A DNA stretch of 64,000 nucleotides from Bradyrhizobium sp. 195 (GTDB lineage Bacteria > Pseudomonadota > Alphaproteobacteria > Rhizobiales > Xanthobacteraceae): assembly GCF_023101665.1 (NCBI RefSeq), contig NZ_CP082161.1:3534001-3598000 (forward strand). Reading direction: 5' to 3'. The position numbers and the translations under genes were made by a program. Position 1 is the first letter of the stretch; the number at the start of each line of letters is the position of its first letter. This document shows positions 43,622 through 52,350 of the stretch, piece by piece. The notes under the pieces were generated by a model that worked only from the letters and a program-made list of their open reading frames with translations, did no database searches and had not been told where the DNA came from.

Positions 43622-43899
43622 TCAAGTCGCGACAAATCCTCATCTACGCATCCGCAGCAATAGCAGTTGCCGCAGGACTATTCATGAATGGGACTCGCCA
43701 CCTTGCCGAAGGCGCCTTTGTCTCGGAGGCGCAAGCGAGAGTAGGGCGACCGCTGACCCCCATGAGCTATGCCGGCGTTGCCCGTAGGACGACGCGCCGG
43801 GCGGTGGCTGTTGGTGCGGCGGCCGGCGCGGCTGGCGCCTATGGTTCGTCGTGTGTGCAGGTTGTGGATGCCTACGGCAGGGTGACCACGCGCTGTTAA
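43618..43899 (+). CDS. Small exported hypothetical protein
   Basis: This 93-residue protein has an N-terminal signal or anchor (ILIYASAAIAVAAGLFM) and an Ala/Gly/Arg-rich middle. It ends with a short segment holding two Cys (GSSCVQVVDAYGRVTTRC) that could form a disulfide. Its start overlaps the DUF2092 stop by four bases. No family function is known. Confidence 0.7.
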   Translation: MIKSRQILIYASAAIAVAAGLFMNGTRHLAEGAFVSEAQARVGRPLTPMSYAGVARRTTRRAVAVGAAAGAAGAYGSSCVQVVDAYGRVTTRC

Positions 43900-43981
43900 T
43901 GGCAAACCCAACGGGATGATTGGCTCCTGCCCGGTTCGAGTTAGAGTAACTGCGGCAGGCAGCCACTCTTCCGGAGAAAGC

Positions 43982-45895
43982 ATGAGCGGGCGCATCTTCA
44001 CAGCCCCGATCAAGTCGGATTGGCCGATCACGGTTGCCCGGCTCATTCTTTGCCTGCTGTTTTGGGGGGCTCTGCGGCCTGCGGCGCTCGCCGCCGAGCG
44101 CAATGAACCCAAACGGGTTTTGCTGCTCCATTCCTTCGGTCGGGATTTCCGGCCTTGGAGCGAATATGCGCGGAGCATCAAGGCCGAACTCAAGCGGCAG
44201 TCGCCATGGCCGCTCGACATCCAGGAGCACACGCTTCTCACTGCGCGCTTCAACGATCCTGGGCCGGAAGCGCCCTTCGTCAACTATCTCGGCTCGCTTT
44301 ACCAGGGCGCGCCTCCCGACATCGTCCTCAGCATCGGAGCGCCCGCGGCGCGGTTCGTGCAGGGATACCGCGCAAAGCTCTTCCCCAAAACGCCGGCGGT
44401 GCTGACCGTCGTCGAGCAGCGGCTGGTGAACGGCCTCGACCTTACTGACGACGACGTTGTCGTGGCGGTCCGCAACGATTTCATGGCCGCCTTCGGCAAC
44501 ATCCTTCAGGTCCTGCCGGACACCAAGACGGTCGCCGTCGTCATCGGTGCCTCACCGCTCGAGAAGTTCTGGATCGATGAGGTGAAGCGGGAGCTAAAGC
44601 CCCTGGCGGGCCGGCTTGACCTCATCTGGTATTCGGATCTGCCGTTCGAGGAGATCCTGAAGAGCGCGTCAACGCTTCCGCCCCACACAGTACTGTTCTG
44701 GGGCCTGATGTCGGTCGATGCCGCAGGCATCGTTCACGAAGGCGACATCGCCTTGCGCAGCCTGCACGCGGTCGCCAACGCGCCGATCTTTTCCTACCAG
44801 GAGCCCTTCTTCGGCGGGAGCAGCGTCGGCGGCCCGATGCATTCGGTTGGCGAGACCAGTTCGAAGACCATCGATGCCGCTATCCGCATCCTTCGCGGGG
44901 AGAAGCCCGCCAACATCAAATACGAAGCAATTGAACTCGGGCCACCAAAATACGACTGGCGCGAGATTCATCGCTGGGGCATCAGCGAGAGCAATTTGCC
45001 GCCGGGAAGCGAGGTTCTGTTTCGCGAGCCGCGAATGTGGGAGCGGTATCGTTGGCAGATCGCAATGATCGCAGCGGTGTTCCTGGTCCAGGGCGGGCTG
45101 ATCAGCGGATTGCTGCACGAGCGTCGCCGCCGCCGGCTGGCTGACGTCGAGTCGCGGCAGCGCCTCGCGGAGCTCGCGCATCTCAGCCGTTATGCGGCCG
45201 CCGGAGAGATGACGACTTCCATAGCGCACGAGCTTAACCAGCCACTCGGCTCGATCCTGACCAACGCCGAGACAGCGGAGCTCATGCTGAAGAGCGCCTC
45301 TCCCAACCTCGATGAACTCAGAGCGATCCTGGCTGATATCAGGCGCGACGACCAGCGAGCCAGCGAAGTGATCCGACGGCTGCGCAGCATGCTGAAAAAG
45401 ACTCCCTTCGAGGTGCGTGACGTTCAACTGAACAGTACCATCCGCGAGGTCGTGGGTTTCGTCGCTGATCTGGCGCAGGGACGTGGCGTCGTACTGAGCT
45501 ACGCTCCCGCGACGAGCGAGCTTTATGTTCGGGGCGACCCGATTCATCTTCAACAGGTCCTTCTCAACCTCATCATCAATGCGCTGGATGCGACTGCTGA
45601 GGCTCAGACAAGCAAGCGAGAAATCAGCGTGGCCCTGAGTCGTACGGGGAGCTTTGCCGAGGTCAGGGTCCGTGACACCGGTCCCGGCGTCCGGGCGGAT
45701 GATCTCAAGACGATCTTCAATCCGTTCTTCACCACCAAGCCGCAGGGAATGGGCATGGGACTGGCGATCGTCCGTACCATCGTCGAGGTGCACCACGGAA
45801 CGGTTTCGGCGGAAAATCTGCCGCCCGGTGGAGCTGTGTTCACGGTCAAGCTTCCGATCCTGCGATCGACCTTCGCGTTGCAGCAGGGCGATTGA
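43982..45895 (+). CDS. Sensor histidine kinase with periplasmic binding-type sensor
   Basis: This 637-residue kinase has an N-terminal signal/anchor and a large periplasmic region (about 45-330) resembling ABC-transporter substrate-binding proteins (RVLLLHSFGRDFRPWSEYA; PDIVLSIGAPAARFV). A membrane helix lies near 357-380. The phospho-accepting His is in TSIAHELNQPLGSILTNAE (about 415), and the ATPase domain shows IFNPFFTTKPQGMGMGLAI. ATG 43982 follows GGAGAAAG. The H-E-L-N-Q-P type often pairs with FixJ-like regulators; the FixJ-like gene at 27256 is a candidate partner. It is probably co-transcribed with the DUF2092 operon. Confidence 0.9.
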   Translation: MSGRIFTAPIKSDWPITVARLILCLLFWGALRPAALAAERNEPKRVLLLHSFGRDFRPWSEYARSIKAELKRQSPWPLDIQEHTLLTARFNDPGPEAPFVNYLGSLYQGAPPDIVLSIGAPAARFVQGYRAKLFPKTPAVLTVVEQRLVNGLDLTDDDVVVAVRNDFMAAFGNILQVLPDTKTVAVVIGASPLEKFWIDEVKRELKPLAGRLDLIWYSDLPFEEILKSASTLPPHTVLFWGLMSVDAAGIVHEGDIALRSLHAVANAPIFSYQEPFFGGSSVGGPMHSVGETSSKTIDAAIRILRGEKPANIKYEAIELGPPKYDWREIHRWGISESNLPPGSEVLFREPRMWERYRWQIAMIAAVFLVQGGLISGLLHERRRRRLADVESRQRLAELAHLSRYAAAGEMTTSIAHELNQPLGSILTNAETAELMLKSASPNLDELRAILADIRRDDQRASEVIRRLRSMLKKTPFEVRDVQLNSTIREVVGFVADLAQGRGVVLSYAPATSELYVRGDPIHLQQVLLNLIINALDATAEAQTSKREISVALSRTGSFAEVRVRDTGPGVRADDLKTIFNPFFTTKPQGMGMGLAIVRTIVEVHHGTVSAENLPPGGAVFTVKLPILRSTFALQQGD

Positions 45896-45921
45896 GCCAG
45901 CCTCGGCGGAGCGAACTTCCT

Positions 45922-45935
45922 TTGATCTTTGTCAA
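45922..45935. promoter_or_regulatory. FNR/FixK-type box
   Basis: TTGATCTTTGTCAA has one deviation in the right arm. It is centred about 63 bp before ATG 45992, which has GGAGG six bases upstream, and rules out the alternative start at 45929 inside it. Confidence 0.8.
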
Positions 45936-45991
45936 AGAACGATCCAGTCGCGGACCGATCCTGCCAATCGCGAATTCGATGGAGGATTGTG

Positions 45992-47677
45992 ATGCGTGGT
46001 TGTGCGAAAGCTCTGGTGACGCTTGCGCTATTGACCGCTATGCCGGTCGTCGCCTCGGCGCAGACAGCAGACAATCCTGCAGCTCCAGTAGCTCAAACGC
46101 AGCCGGGGAGCCCGCCGCCGCCGAGCGCCGAACTCCTGAAGCCTGAACAGCTCGAAGCGCTAGTCGCGCCGGTCGCCCTCTATCCCGACGAATTATTGGC
46201 AAATGTGCTGGCGGCCTCGACCTATCCGCTGGAAGTCGTGCAGGCCGATCGCTGGCTGAAGGAGCGCAAGTCGCTGAAGGGCGATGCGCTCAGGGCCGAG
46301 GTCGAGAAGCAGGCATGGGATGACAGCGTCAAGGCGCTGGCGAGCACTGCAGAGGTGCTGACCATGATGAGCGACAAGCTCGACTGGACCAAGAATCTCG
46401 GGGACGCCTTTCTTGCCCAGCAGGCAGATGTGATGGATGCGATCCAGCGATTGCGCACCAAGGCCTATGACAACAAGAAGCTCGTTACGACCAAGCAGCA
46501 GAAGGTCAGCGTCAAGACGCAAGAGAACAAGCAGGTGGTCGTCATCGAACCGGCCGAGCCCGGGACGATGTACGTGCCATATTACGAGCCAGCCGCCGTT
46601 TATGGGGCATGGCCTTACGCGGAATACCCGCCCTACTATTTCGGCTATCCCTCTTATATCGGCGCAGGCGTTGTCGCGGCTGGTCTTGCGTTCGGCACCG
46701 CCTGGGCTATCGGACGCTGGGGCAATTACTGGGGCGGCGGCTGCAACTGGGGCAACCGCAACGTCTACGTCAACCATCGCAACACCAACATTAACACCGG
46801 CTGGCAGCACAATGCGGCGCACCGTCAGGGCGTGCGCTACAACAACGCCAATGTTCAGCAGCGGTTCGGTAACAACAATCTAAAGACTGGCGCGGCGGAC
46901 CGGATGGATTTCCGCGGCCGCGACGGCAACCAGGTGCTGCGGCCGGATCAAGGAGTGCGTGACCGCGCGGGCGACGGTGCTGGTGATCGTGGTGGCCCGG
47001 GTGATCGCGCTGGTGACCGGGCCGGAGATCGCGCGGGTGACCGTGCCGGCAATCGTGGCGATCGGCCGGGCGACCGCGCCGGTGCTGCGGGCGCCAAGGG
47101 CGGCGGTGACCGCGCTAAGAATGCTGGCAAGGGCGGCGGCGATCGCGCCAAGGCCGCTAACCGCGCAGGTGGCGGTGCGGCCAACCGTGGCGGAGGCGGC
47201 AATCGTGGCGGCGCGATGAACGTTTCCTCCGGCCGATCGGCGGCCGCGGCATCGGCACGTGGGCGATCCAGCATGGCCAGCATACCCCGCGGTGGCGGCG
47301 GCGGACCGAGCATGGCCGGTCGTGGCGGTGGTGGCGGGATGTCGATGGGTGGCGGCGGTGGCTTCCGCGGTGGAGGCGGAGGAGGCGGGCGCGGCGGTGG
47401 TGGTGGCCTGCGCTCCGATATGGCGCTGAAGCACGACGTCGTCCTGCTCGGCTATCTCGGCAACGGCCTCGGCTATTACCGCTTCAGCTACGTCGGCAGC
47501 GACAAGGCCTATGTCGGTGTCATGGCGCAGGAGGTCGAGCAGGTGATGCCGAACGCCGTAACGCGCGGAAGCGACGGATATCTGCGCGTGTACTACGAGA
47601 AGCTCGGACTGACATTCCGCACCTACCGCGACTGGCTCGCCGGCGGCGCGAAGATCCCCGCGGAGGTGTCACCATGA
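45992..47677 (+). CDS. DUF3300 protein with Gly-rich linker and S74-like C-terminus
   Basis: This 561-residue protein has a signal peptide (ALVTLALLTAMPVVASA). The DUF3300 domain spans about 40-235: EQLEALVAPVALYPDELLA is its hallmark, followed by VPYYEPAAVYGAWPYAEYPP. A long Asn/Gly/Arg/Asp-rich stretch (about 250-465) includes GDRA repeats. The last 90 residues (SDMALKHDVVLLG; YVGVMAQEVEQVMPNAV; GYLRVYYEKL) resemble Peptidase_S74 intramolecular-chaperone domains of phage tail spikes. The gene is coupled to a DUF2950 gene, a known pairing. The role in the envelope is unknown. Confidence 0.85.
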   Translation: MRGCAKALVTLALLTAMPVVASAQTADNPAAPVAQTQPGSPPPPSAELLKPEQLEALVAPVALYPDELLANVLAASTYPLEVVQADRWLKERKSLKGDALRAEVEKQAWDDSVKALASTAEVLTMMSDKLDWTKNLGDAFLAQQADVMDAIQRLRTKAYDNKKLVTTKQQKVSVKTQENKQVVVIEPAEPGTMYVPYYEPAAVYGAWPYAEYPPYYFGYPSYIGAGVVAAGLAFGTAWAIGRWGNYWGGGCNWGNRNVYVNHRNTNINTGWQHNAAHRQGVRYNNANVQQRFGNNNLKTGAADRMDFRGRDGNQVLRPDQGVRDRAGDGAGDRGGPGDRAGDRAGDRAGDRAGNRGDRPGDRAGAAGAKGGGDRAKNAGKGGGDRAKAANRAGGGAANRGGGGNRGGAMNVSSGRSAAAASARGRSSMASIPRGGGGGPSMAGRGGGGGMSMGGGGGFRGGGGGGGRGGGGGLRSDMALKHDVVLLGYLGNGLGYYRFSYVGSDKAYVGVMAQEVEQVMPNAVTRGSDGYLRVYYEKLGLTFRTYRDWLAGGAKIPAEVSP

Positions 47678-48591
47678 CCGGTCTGAAATCGTTACGCCGC
47701 GCGTTTCTGCCCGGCATCATGGCCCTGGCGCTGCTTGGCTCTGCGTCACAGGCCCAGCAATCGTACGAGACGCCGGAAGACGCTGCCGCGGCGCTTGCGG
47801 CGGCGGTCAAGAGCGGGCCGGGCGACATCCTGAAAGTGCTCGGCAAGGCCGCCGAGGACATCGTCTTCTCCGGTGACGAGATTGCCGACAACGATATACG
47901 CCAGCGCTTCACGTCGATGTATGACGCCAAGCATGGCCTCAAGGCGGAGGGTAACAAGACCGCAACCCTGATGCTGGGTCCGGACGATTTTCCGTTTCCG
48001 ATCCCGCTGATCAACACCAAGTCCGGATGGGCGTTCGACACTGACGAGGGGCGGATCGAAGTGCTCCGCCGCCGCATCGGCCGGAACGAGCTCGACGCGA
48101 TCCAGACCGCACTCGCCTATGTCGACGCCCAGAATGAATATGCCGGCAAAGATCGCGGTGAGGGCGTCGGCGTCTACGCGCAACGCATCGTCAGCAATCC
48201 CGGCAAGAAGGATGGGCTGTTCTGGCGCGACGACAACGACCCGAGCCCGCTCGGTCCGCTTGCGGCGGAGGCCTCTGCCGAAGGCTACAAAGCTGCAGGT
48301 GTAGGGCCGAGCCCATATCACGGATACTATTTTCGGATCTTGAAGGGGCAGGGGATGGACGCGCCGGGCGGCCCACTCAACTACGTCGTGAAAGGCAAGA
48401 TGATTGGCGGCTTCGGGCTGATTGCCTGGCCTGCCGAGTATGGCAATTCCGGCGTGATGACCTTCCTCGTCAATCATGACGGTACCGTCTACCAGAAGGA
48501 TCTCGGCAAGCGCACAGACTTCGTCGCCAGGCGTACCTCCTTGTTTGATCCCGACCAGACCTGGAAGAAAGTCGATGCAGAGAAACCTTGA
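47674..48591 (+). CDS. Exported DUF2950 protein
   Basis: This 305-residue periplasmic protein has a signal peptide (MALALLGSASQAQQ) and the DUF2950 core: GWAFDTDEGRIEVLRRRIGR, AYVDAQNEYA and the C-terminal PAEYGNSGVMTFLVNHDGTV are characteristic. Its start overlaps the DUF3300 stop (ATGA), so the two are co-translated and likely form one functional unit. The function is not known. Confidence 0.88.
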   Translation: MTGLKSLRRAFLPGIMALALLGSASQAQQSYETPEDAAAALAAAVKSGPGDILKVLGKAAEDIVFSGDEIADNDIRQRFTSMYDAKHGLKAEGNKTATLMLGPDDFPFPIPLINTKSGWAFDTDEGRIEVLRRRIGRNELDAIQTALAYVDAQNEYAGKDRGEGVGVYAQRIVSNPGKKDGLFWRDDNDPSPLGPLAAEASAEGYKAAGVGPSPYHGYYFRILKGQGMDAPGGPLNYVVKGKMIGGFGLIAWPAEYGNSGVMTFLVNHDGTVYQKDLGKRTDFVARRTSLFDPDQTWKKVDAEKP

Positions 48592-49045
48592 GCGCTGCAT
48601 TGCCTTGTTGAGGACTTCGGTGATTTACCTCGGAACGATCGCGCTCCTTGCGTTGGTCGTTCCGGCGACACCGTCCTTCGCGCAGGCCTCAGGCCAGGTC
48701 AGGGTCAAGATAGTGAAGGCGGGCCTGCTCGTCGGCGCTGGCGCGGGCAACGGGGTGCTGACCTATCGCGGCCACAACTATCCCTTCCAAGTGTCCGGAA
48801 TTAGCCTTGGTATCACGGCCGGCGCGACCATCGGCCGGCTCGATGGCTGGGCTTCGGGCATCCGCGAAATCTCCGACTTTGCGGGTTCCTACAGCTCAGT
48901 TGGCGGCGGCGCGGCGCTCGTCGGGGGAGTGAACGGTGTCCACTTGCGCAACGACAAGGGGGTTGTGATCGTCCTGCGAGGGCCGAAGGCTGGCCTGGAG
49001 TTTGCCGCCAACCTCAGCGGGATCACAATATCGCTTGCGAAATGA
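48575..49045 (+). CDS. Exported DUF1134-like protein, paralogue of 38793
   Basis: This 156-residue protein has a membrane/signal segment (IALLALVVPATPSFAQA) and the same body as the protein at 38793. Both share G-x-G-x-G-V-L-x-x-R-G-x-x-Y-P-F-x-V-S-G, a Gly-rich centre and a final TI-x-L-x-K. ATG 48575 lies within the last codons of the DUF2950 gene. Two paralogues in separate operons of the same presumed regulon suggest an envelope role under low oxygen. The DUF1134 assignment is by pattern only. Confidence 0.7.
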   Translation: MQRNLERCIALLRTSVIYLGTIALLALVVPATPSFAQASGQVRVKIVKAGLLVGAGAGNGVLTYRGHNYPFQVSGISLGITAGATIGRLDGWASGIREISDFAGSYSSVGGGAALVGGVNGVHLRNDKGVVIVLRGPKAGLEFAANLSGITISLAK

Positions 49046-49358
49046 GGTTGCAGGCGATTGACACTTCTGTCGCACATTAGGCGGCAAGTCTCAGTGTCGA
49101 GGGTTTGACGGCCAACCCAAGACTGTAGGCCAGAAGGCTGCACGGCAGGCTTGTCGGGGACCGGGAAGGTTCGATGACGAGAACGGCCTCATCGCCCGCA
49201 CCTGGAAGCTCAGTTGCTGCGGTCACTACACCGTGGCAGGATGTCCCCTGTTAAAACCCGAGGCTGCCCAGGTGAGCGGGAGCCATGGACTGATCTTCGG
49301 GCCGCCGCGCACTCGAACAACCACAGTATCAACAACCGCCGGAGCACAGGCGGCCACC
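49046..49358. other. Intergenic region, about 310 bp
   Basis: No gene or FNR/FixK-type box was found here. The kinase reading frame is open through part of it (from 49233), but that stretch has no family-like sequence and no ribosome site. Confidence 0.4.
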
Positions 49359-50957
49359 ATGCTGAACGTCGAAACGCAGCGTTACACGCCCGCATCGGAT
49401 CGGGATCTTCCTGTCGTAGTCGCATTGATGCCCGCAACGCCGAAACAGCGAGCAGTCGCGGTTGGCCTTGCCATTGTGATTATCGCTCTTGCAGCGCTAG
49501 TTGCGCCTTTTGCGCATCTCCAGATCGGCAGGATCGACAGTTTCGTTCCGGTTCTTCAAACCGTCCTGAGCGCAGCCGACCTGCTTACGGCAATTCTGCT
49601 GTTGGCCCAGTATTCGGTCCAGCCGCATCGATCGCTGCTGGCCATCGCCAGCGCATACCTCTTCAGCGCCTCGTTCGCTTTCTTGCAGACGTTGAGTTTT
49701 CCGGGAGGCTACGCACCTAACGGCATCATCGGTGACGGCTACAATACGCCGGCCTGGTTCTTCGTCCTTTGGCACACGACGTTTTCCTTGTGCGTGCTGT
49801 CCTACGTCTTGCTGAAAGAGATGAAAGCGGCAATTCCCCGGTCACCCGCTGCCAGCATCGCGCTCACGCTTGCGTTCGTGTTCGGGGTGGTGGTTCTAGC
49901 GGCGACGCTTGTGACCACTTGGGTCGGGCACCTGCCGAGCTTCTACACGACGAGTGTCACGCTGCAGACGCGGCTCGGTAATCAGATCAACGTCGCTTTG
50001 TTCGTTTTCGGCGCATTCTTGTTCTTGCTGCTTTTTGCACGCGGGCGAACGGTGCTTGATCTCTGGCTGATGGTGACCTTGTTGGCGTGGCTGCCTAACT
50101 TCCTCGTGGCAGCCGTCGCGAGCTCGGTTCGCTTTTCGGTTGGTTGGTATGCGGCTCGCGGCTTTGCGCTGGTCGCAAGTTGCATGCTGTCGGTCCTGCT
50201 GACCGAAATGACCGTGCTCTACTCTCGGCTCGCCAGCGCCCTGACAATGCAGCGGCGTGAGCGAGCCAATCGCTTGGTGAGCATCGACGCTGCCACCGCG
50301 GCGATCGCCCATGAAGTCAGGTCGCCTCTGGGCTCGATCACTTTGAATGCAAGCACGGCTCTCCAAATGCTTCAGGCACAACCTCCTCGGCTGGACGAGA
50401 TCAACGTCATTCTCAAGGATATGGAAGAAGCAAGTTTAAGGGTGAATGAGACGATCAGGAGCGTTCGCGGGCTTTTCAAGGACGCCGCTGATCAACCTGC
50501 GACGATAAACATTGAGGAAATCACACGCCAGGTATTGCGGCTACTGCAGCACGAATTGCAGTTGAACGAAGTGTCGGTCGTGACCGATTTTCAAGTCGAT
50601 GGCGCCTTGGTGCGTGCGGATCCCGTGCAACTGCAACAAGTGATTTTGAACCTGCTGAAAAACGCCATCGAAGCGGTGAACTCCGCTTTGACCGACGGTC
50701 GCAGATTGAACGTTGGAACACGGCTCGACGGCGAGGCTGTTATCCTCTTCGTTCGCGATAACGGCGGGGGAATTTGTCCGAACGACCAAGGCCGCATTTT
50801 TGAGCCGTTCTTCACGACCAAGCGGGCAGGGATGGGACTGGGCCTGCCGATCTGCCGCATGATCGTCGAAAGGTATGACGGCAGCTTGGTTCTTGCAGAA
50901 TCCAGTCGTCACGGCTCGACCTTCGAGGTGGCTTTGCCGGCCATGCATCTGGTCTAA
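49359..50957 (+). CDS. Sensor histidine kinase with MASE4-type membrane sensor
   Basis: This 532-residue kinase has an N-terminal block of about seven or eight membrane helices (about 25-275) resembling the MASE4 sensor domain (QIGRIDSFVPVLQTVLSAAD; SFPGGYAP). A short linker leads to the phospho-His in AAIAHEVRSPLGSITLNAS (about 318) and an ATPase domain with RIFEPFFTTKRAGMGLGLPI. Start ATG 49359 is chosen from where sensible sequence begins. No regulator is adjacent; the FixJ-like or receiver-only protein at 27-28 kb may be partners. Confidence 0.85.
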   Translation: MLNVETQRYTPASDRDLPVVVALMPATPKQRAVAVGLAIVIIALAALVAPFAHLQIGRIDSFVPVLQTVLSAADLLTAILLLAQYSVQPHRSLLAIASAYLFSASFAFLQTLSFPGGYAPNGIIGDGYNTPAWFFVLWHTTFSLCVLSYVLLKEMKAAIPRSPAASIALTLAFVFGVVVLAATLVTTWVGHLPSFYTTSVTLQTRLGNQINVALFVFGAFLFLLLFARGRTVLDLWLMVTLLAWLPNFLVAAVASSVRFSVGWYAARGFALVASCMLSVLLTEMTVLYSRLASALTMQRRERANRLVSIDAATAAIAHEVRSPLGSITLNASTALQMLQAQPPRLDEINVILKDMEEASLRVNETIRSVRGLFKDAADQPATINIEEITRQVLRLLQHELQLNEVSVVTDFQVDGALVRADPVQLQQVILNLLKNAIEAVNSALTDGRRLNVGTRLDGEAVILFVRDNGGGICPNDQGRIFEPFFTTKRAGMGLGLPICRMIVERYDGSLVLAESSRHGSTFEVALPAMHLV

Positions 50958-51116
50958 CCTCCGAAGCGTGACGCCCGCGCCGTATTGGATGCGCACGAAT
51001 GGCCAAGGCTCCGGTCTTGCACAGCTCACCAATCACAATGTCGGATATTGCGCTGAAATCGCAAGGCTATCCGCTTCTCCGTCGTCCCAATGATGGATTG
51101 GAGCGTCGGAGCGCAT

Positions 51117-52331
51117 CTATCCGCAGATCTCCAGAATGGCGAGCATGTAGATGCGGATCATGTCAACGAAATCGATGATATCGACCCGTTCGTCGGGCAT
51201 GGTGTTGTAACGTCCGCCGGGCCCGCAGACGATGCCTTCCATCTTGCCGAAATAGTGCAGGTGTCCGGCATCGGTGCCGTAGAAGCAGCTCGGCGCAACG
51301 GGGCCGGTCGGCTGATCTTCGCCGCGCACCGTACGATAGGCGCGATTGACCGCCGCCACGATCGGGCTCGTGCGCGGGACCTCGAACGGCGGCATGGTCG
51401 GAACTCCAGAGCGGTCCTCCGACCTGATTTCGGCCTTGAGGCCCCGAAACCTTGCTTCGAGCGCGTCGAGTTCGCGGCGCATGTCGGTCATCGCGCCGGC
51501 CTCGGTTTGCCCCGGCGCATAGCGGCCTGAGCCCTTGATCCGCACGAAGTCCGCGACCTGAGGCGTGCGCCATTCGTGCAGCTCGCGTCCGAGCGCGCCG
51601 TGGACGACGCCGACATGGACTCGATTGATCCGCTCATGCTCCGGCGAGAGCGCGCCGGAAAACTTCATCGCATTCAGGCGCGGGATGAGGTCACAGGCCG
51701 CCGTGATCGCGTCGACCGCCTCTTCGCGCTTGGACAGATGGCGGGTGTTGCCGGTGAGCTCGATGATGAACATGAAGGCCGCGGCGTGCATGGTCATCGC
51801 TTTCAGATCGGTCGGCTCCGAATTGATGAAGTAATCGGCGCGCAGTCCCTGCTCGACCAGCGAGTAGGTGCCGACCCCGCCTTGCAGCTCGCCCACGACG
51901 TAGGTGAGGATGACATCGCCCCGAAGTTTGACGCCGGCATCGATCAGCGTCTTGACGGCGCAGAAATAGGCGGCGTCGCCGGCCTTCATGTTGGAAACGC
52001 CGATGCCATAGATGAAGGATTCGTCGACCTTGCCGGCCCAGGGATCGACAGTCCAGCCTTCGGTCACCGGGTTGGTGTCGAGATGGCCGTTGAACATCAG
52101 GCTCTTGCCGCCGCCCGAGCCTTTCCAGCGGCCGACGGCGTTGACGCGGCCTTCGTCGCCGAATGGCGAGAGCTCGGTGTCGAGGCCGATCTCGCGCATG
52201 CGACCGGCCATGAAGGCTGCAAGCTGCTTCTCGCCGTCCGATTTTGAATAGCTCTTGTGCTGCACCATACTTGACAAAAGGTCGAGGGCGGTAGGCACAT
52301 CGATCCGCGTGAGAAGGGTGTTGTGATCCAT
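51117..52331 (-). CDS. M20 family peptidase-like protein with lost metal ligands
   Basis: This 404-residue protein aligns with ArgE/DapE-type M20 metallohydrolases. The first ligand region is intact (MFNGHLDTNPV), but the bridging Asp is Asn (GIGVSNMKAG), the usual DEE is GEL (VVGELQGGVGT) and the C-terminal His is Thr (YNTMPDERV); SEPT is kept. So three of five zinc positions are altered, which argues against normal two-zinc hydrolysis. It is the last gene of the dipeptide ABC operon, 19 bases after the ATPase. It may be a binding or non-hydrolytic protein, or use one metal. Confidence 0.85.
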   Translation of the reverse strand: MDHNTLLTRIDVPTALDLLSSMVQHKSYSKSDGEKQLAAFMAGRMREIGLDTELSPFGDEGRVNAVGRWKGSGGGKSLMFNGHLDTNPVTEGWTVDPWAGKVDESFIYGIGVSNMKAGDAAYFCAVKTLIDAGVKLRGDVILTYVVGELQGGVGTYSLVEQGLRADYFINSEPTDLKAMTMHAAAFMFIIELTGNTRHLSKREEAVDAITAACDLIPRLNAMKFSGALSPEHERINRVHVGVVHGALGRELHEWRTPQVADFVRIKGSGRYAPGQTEAGAMTDMRRELDALEARFRGLKAEIRSEDRSGVPTMPPFEVPRTSPIVAAVNRAYRTVRGEDQPTGPVAPSCFYGTDAGHLHYFGKMEGIVCGPGGRYNTMPDERVDIIDFVDMIRIYMLAILEICG

Positions 52332-52350
52332 GGAGAAAAGATCCTTGTCG

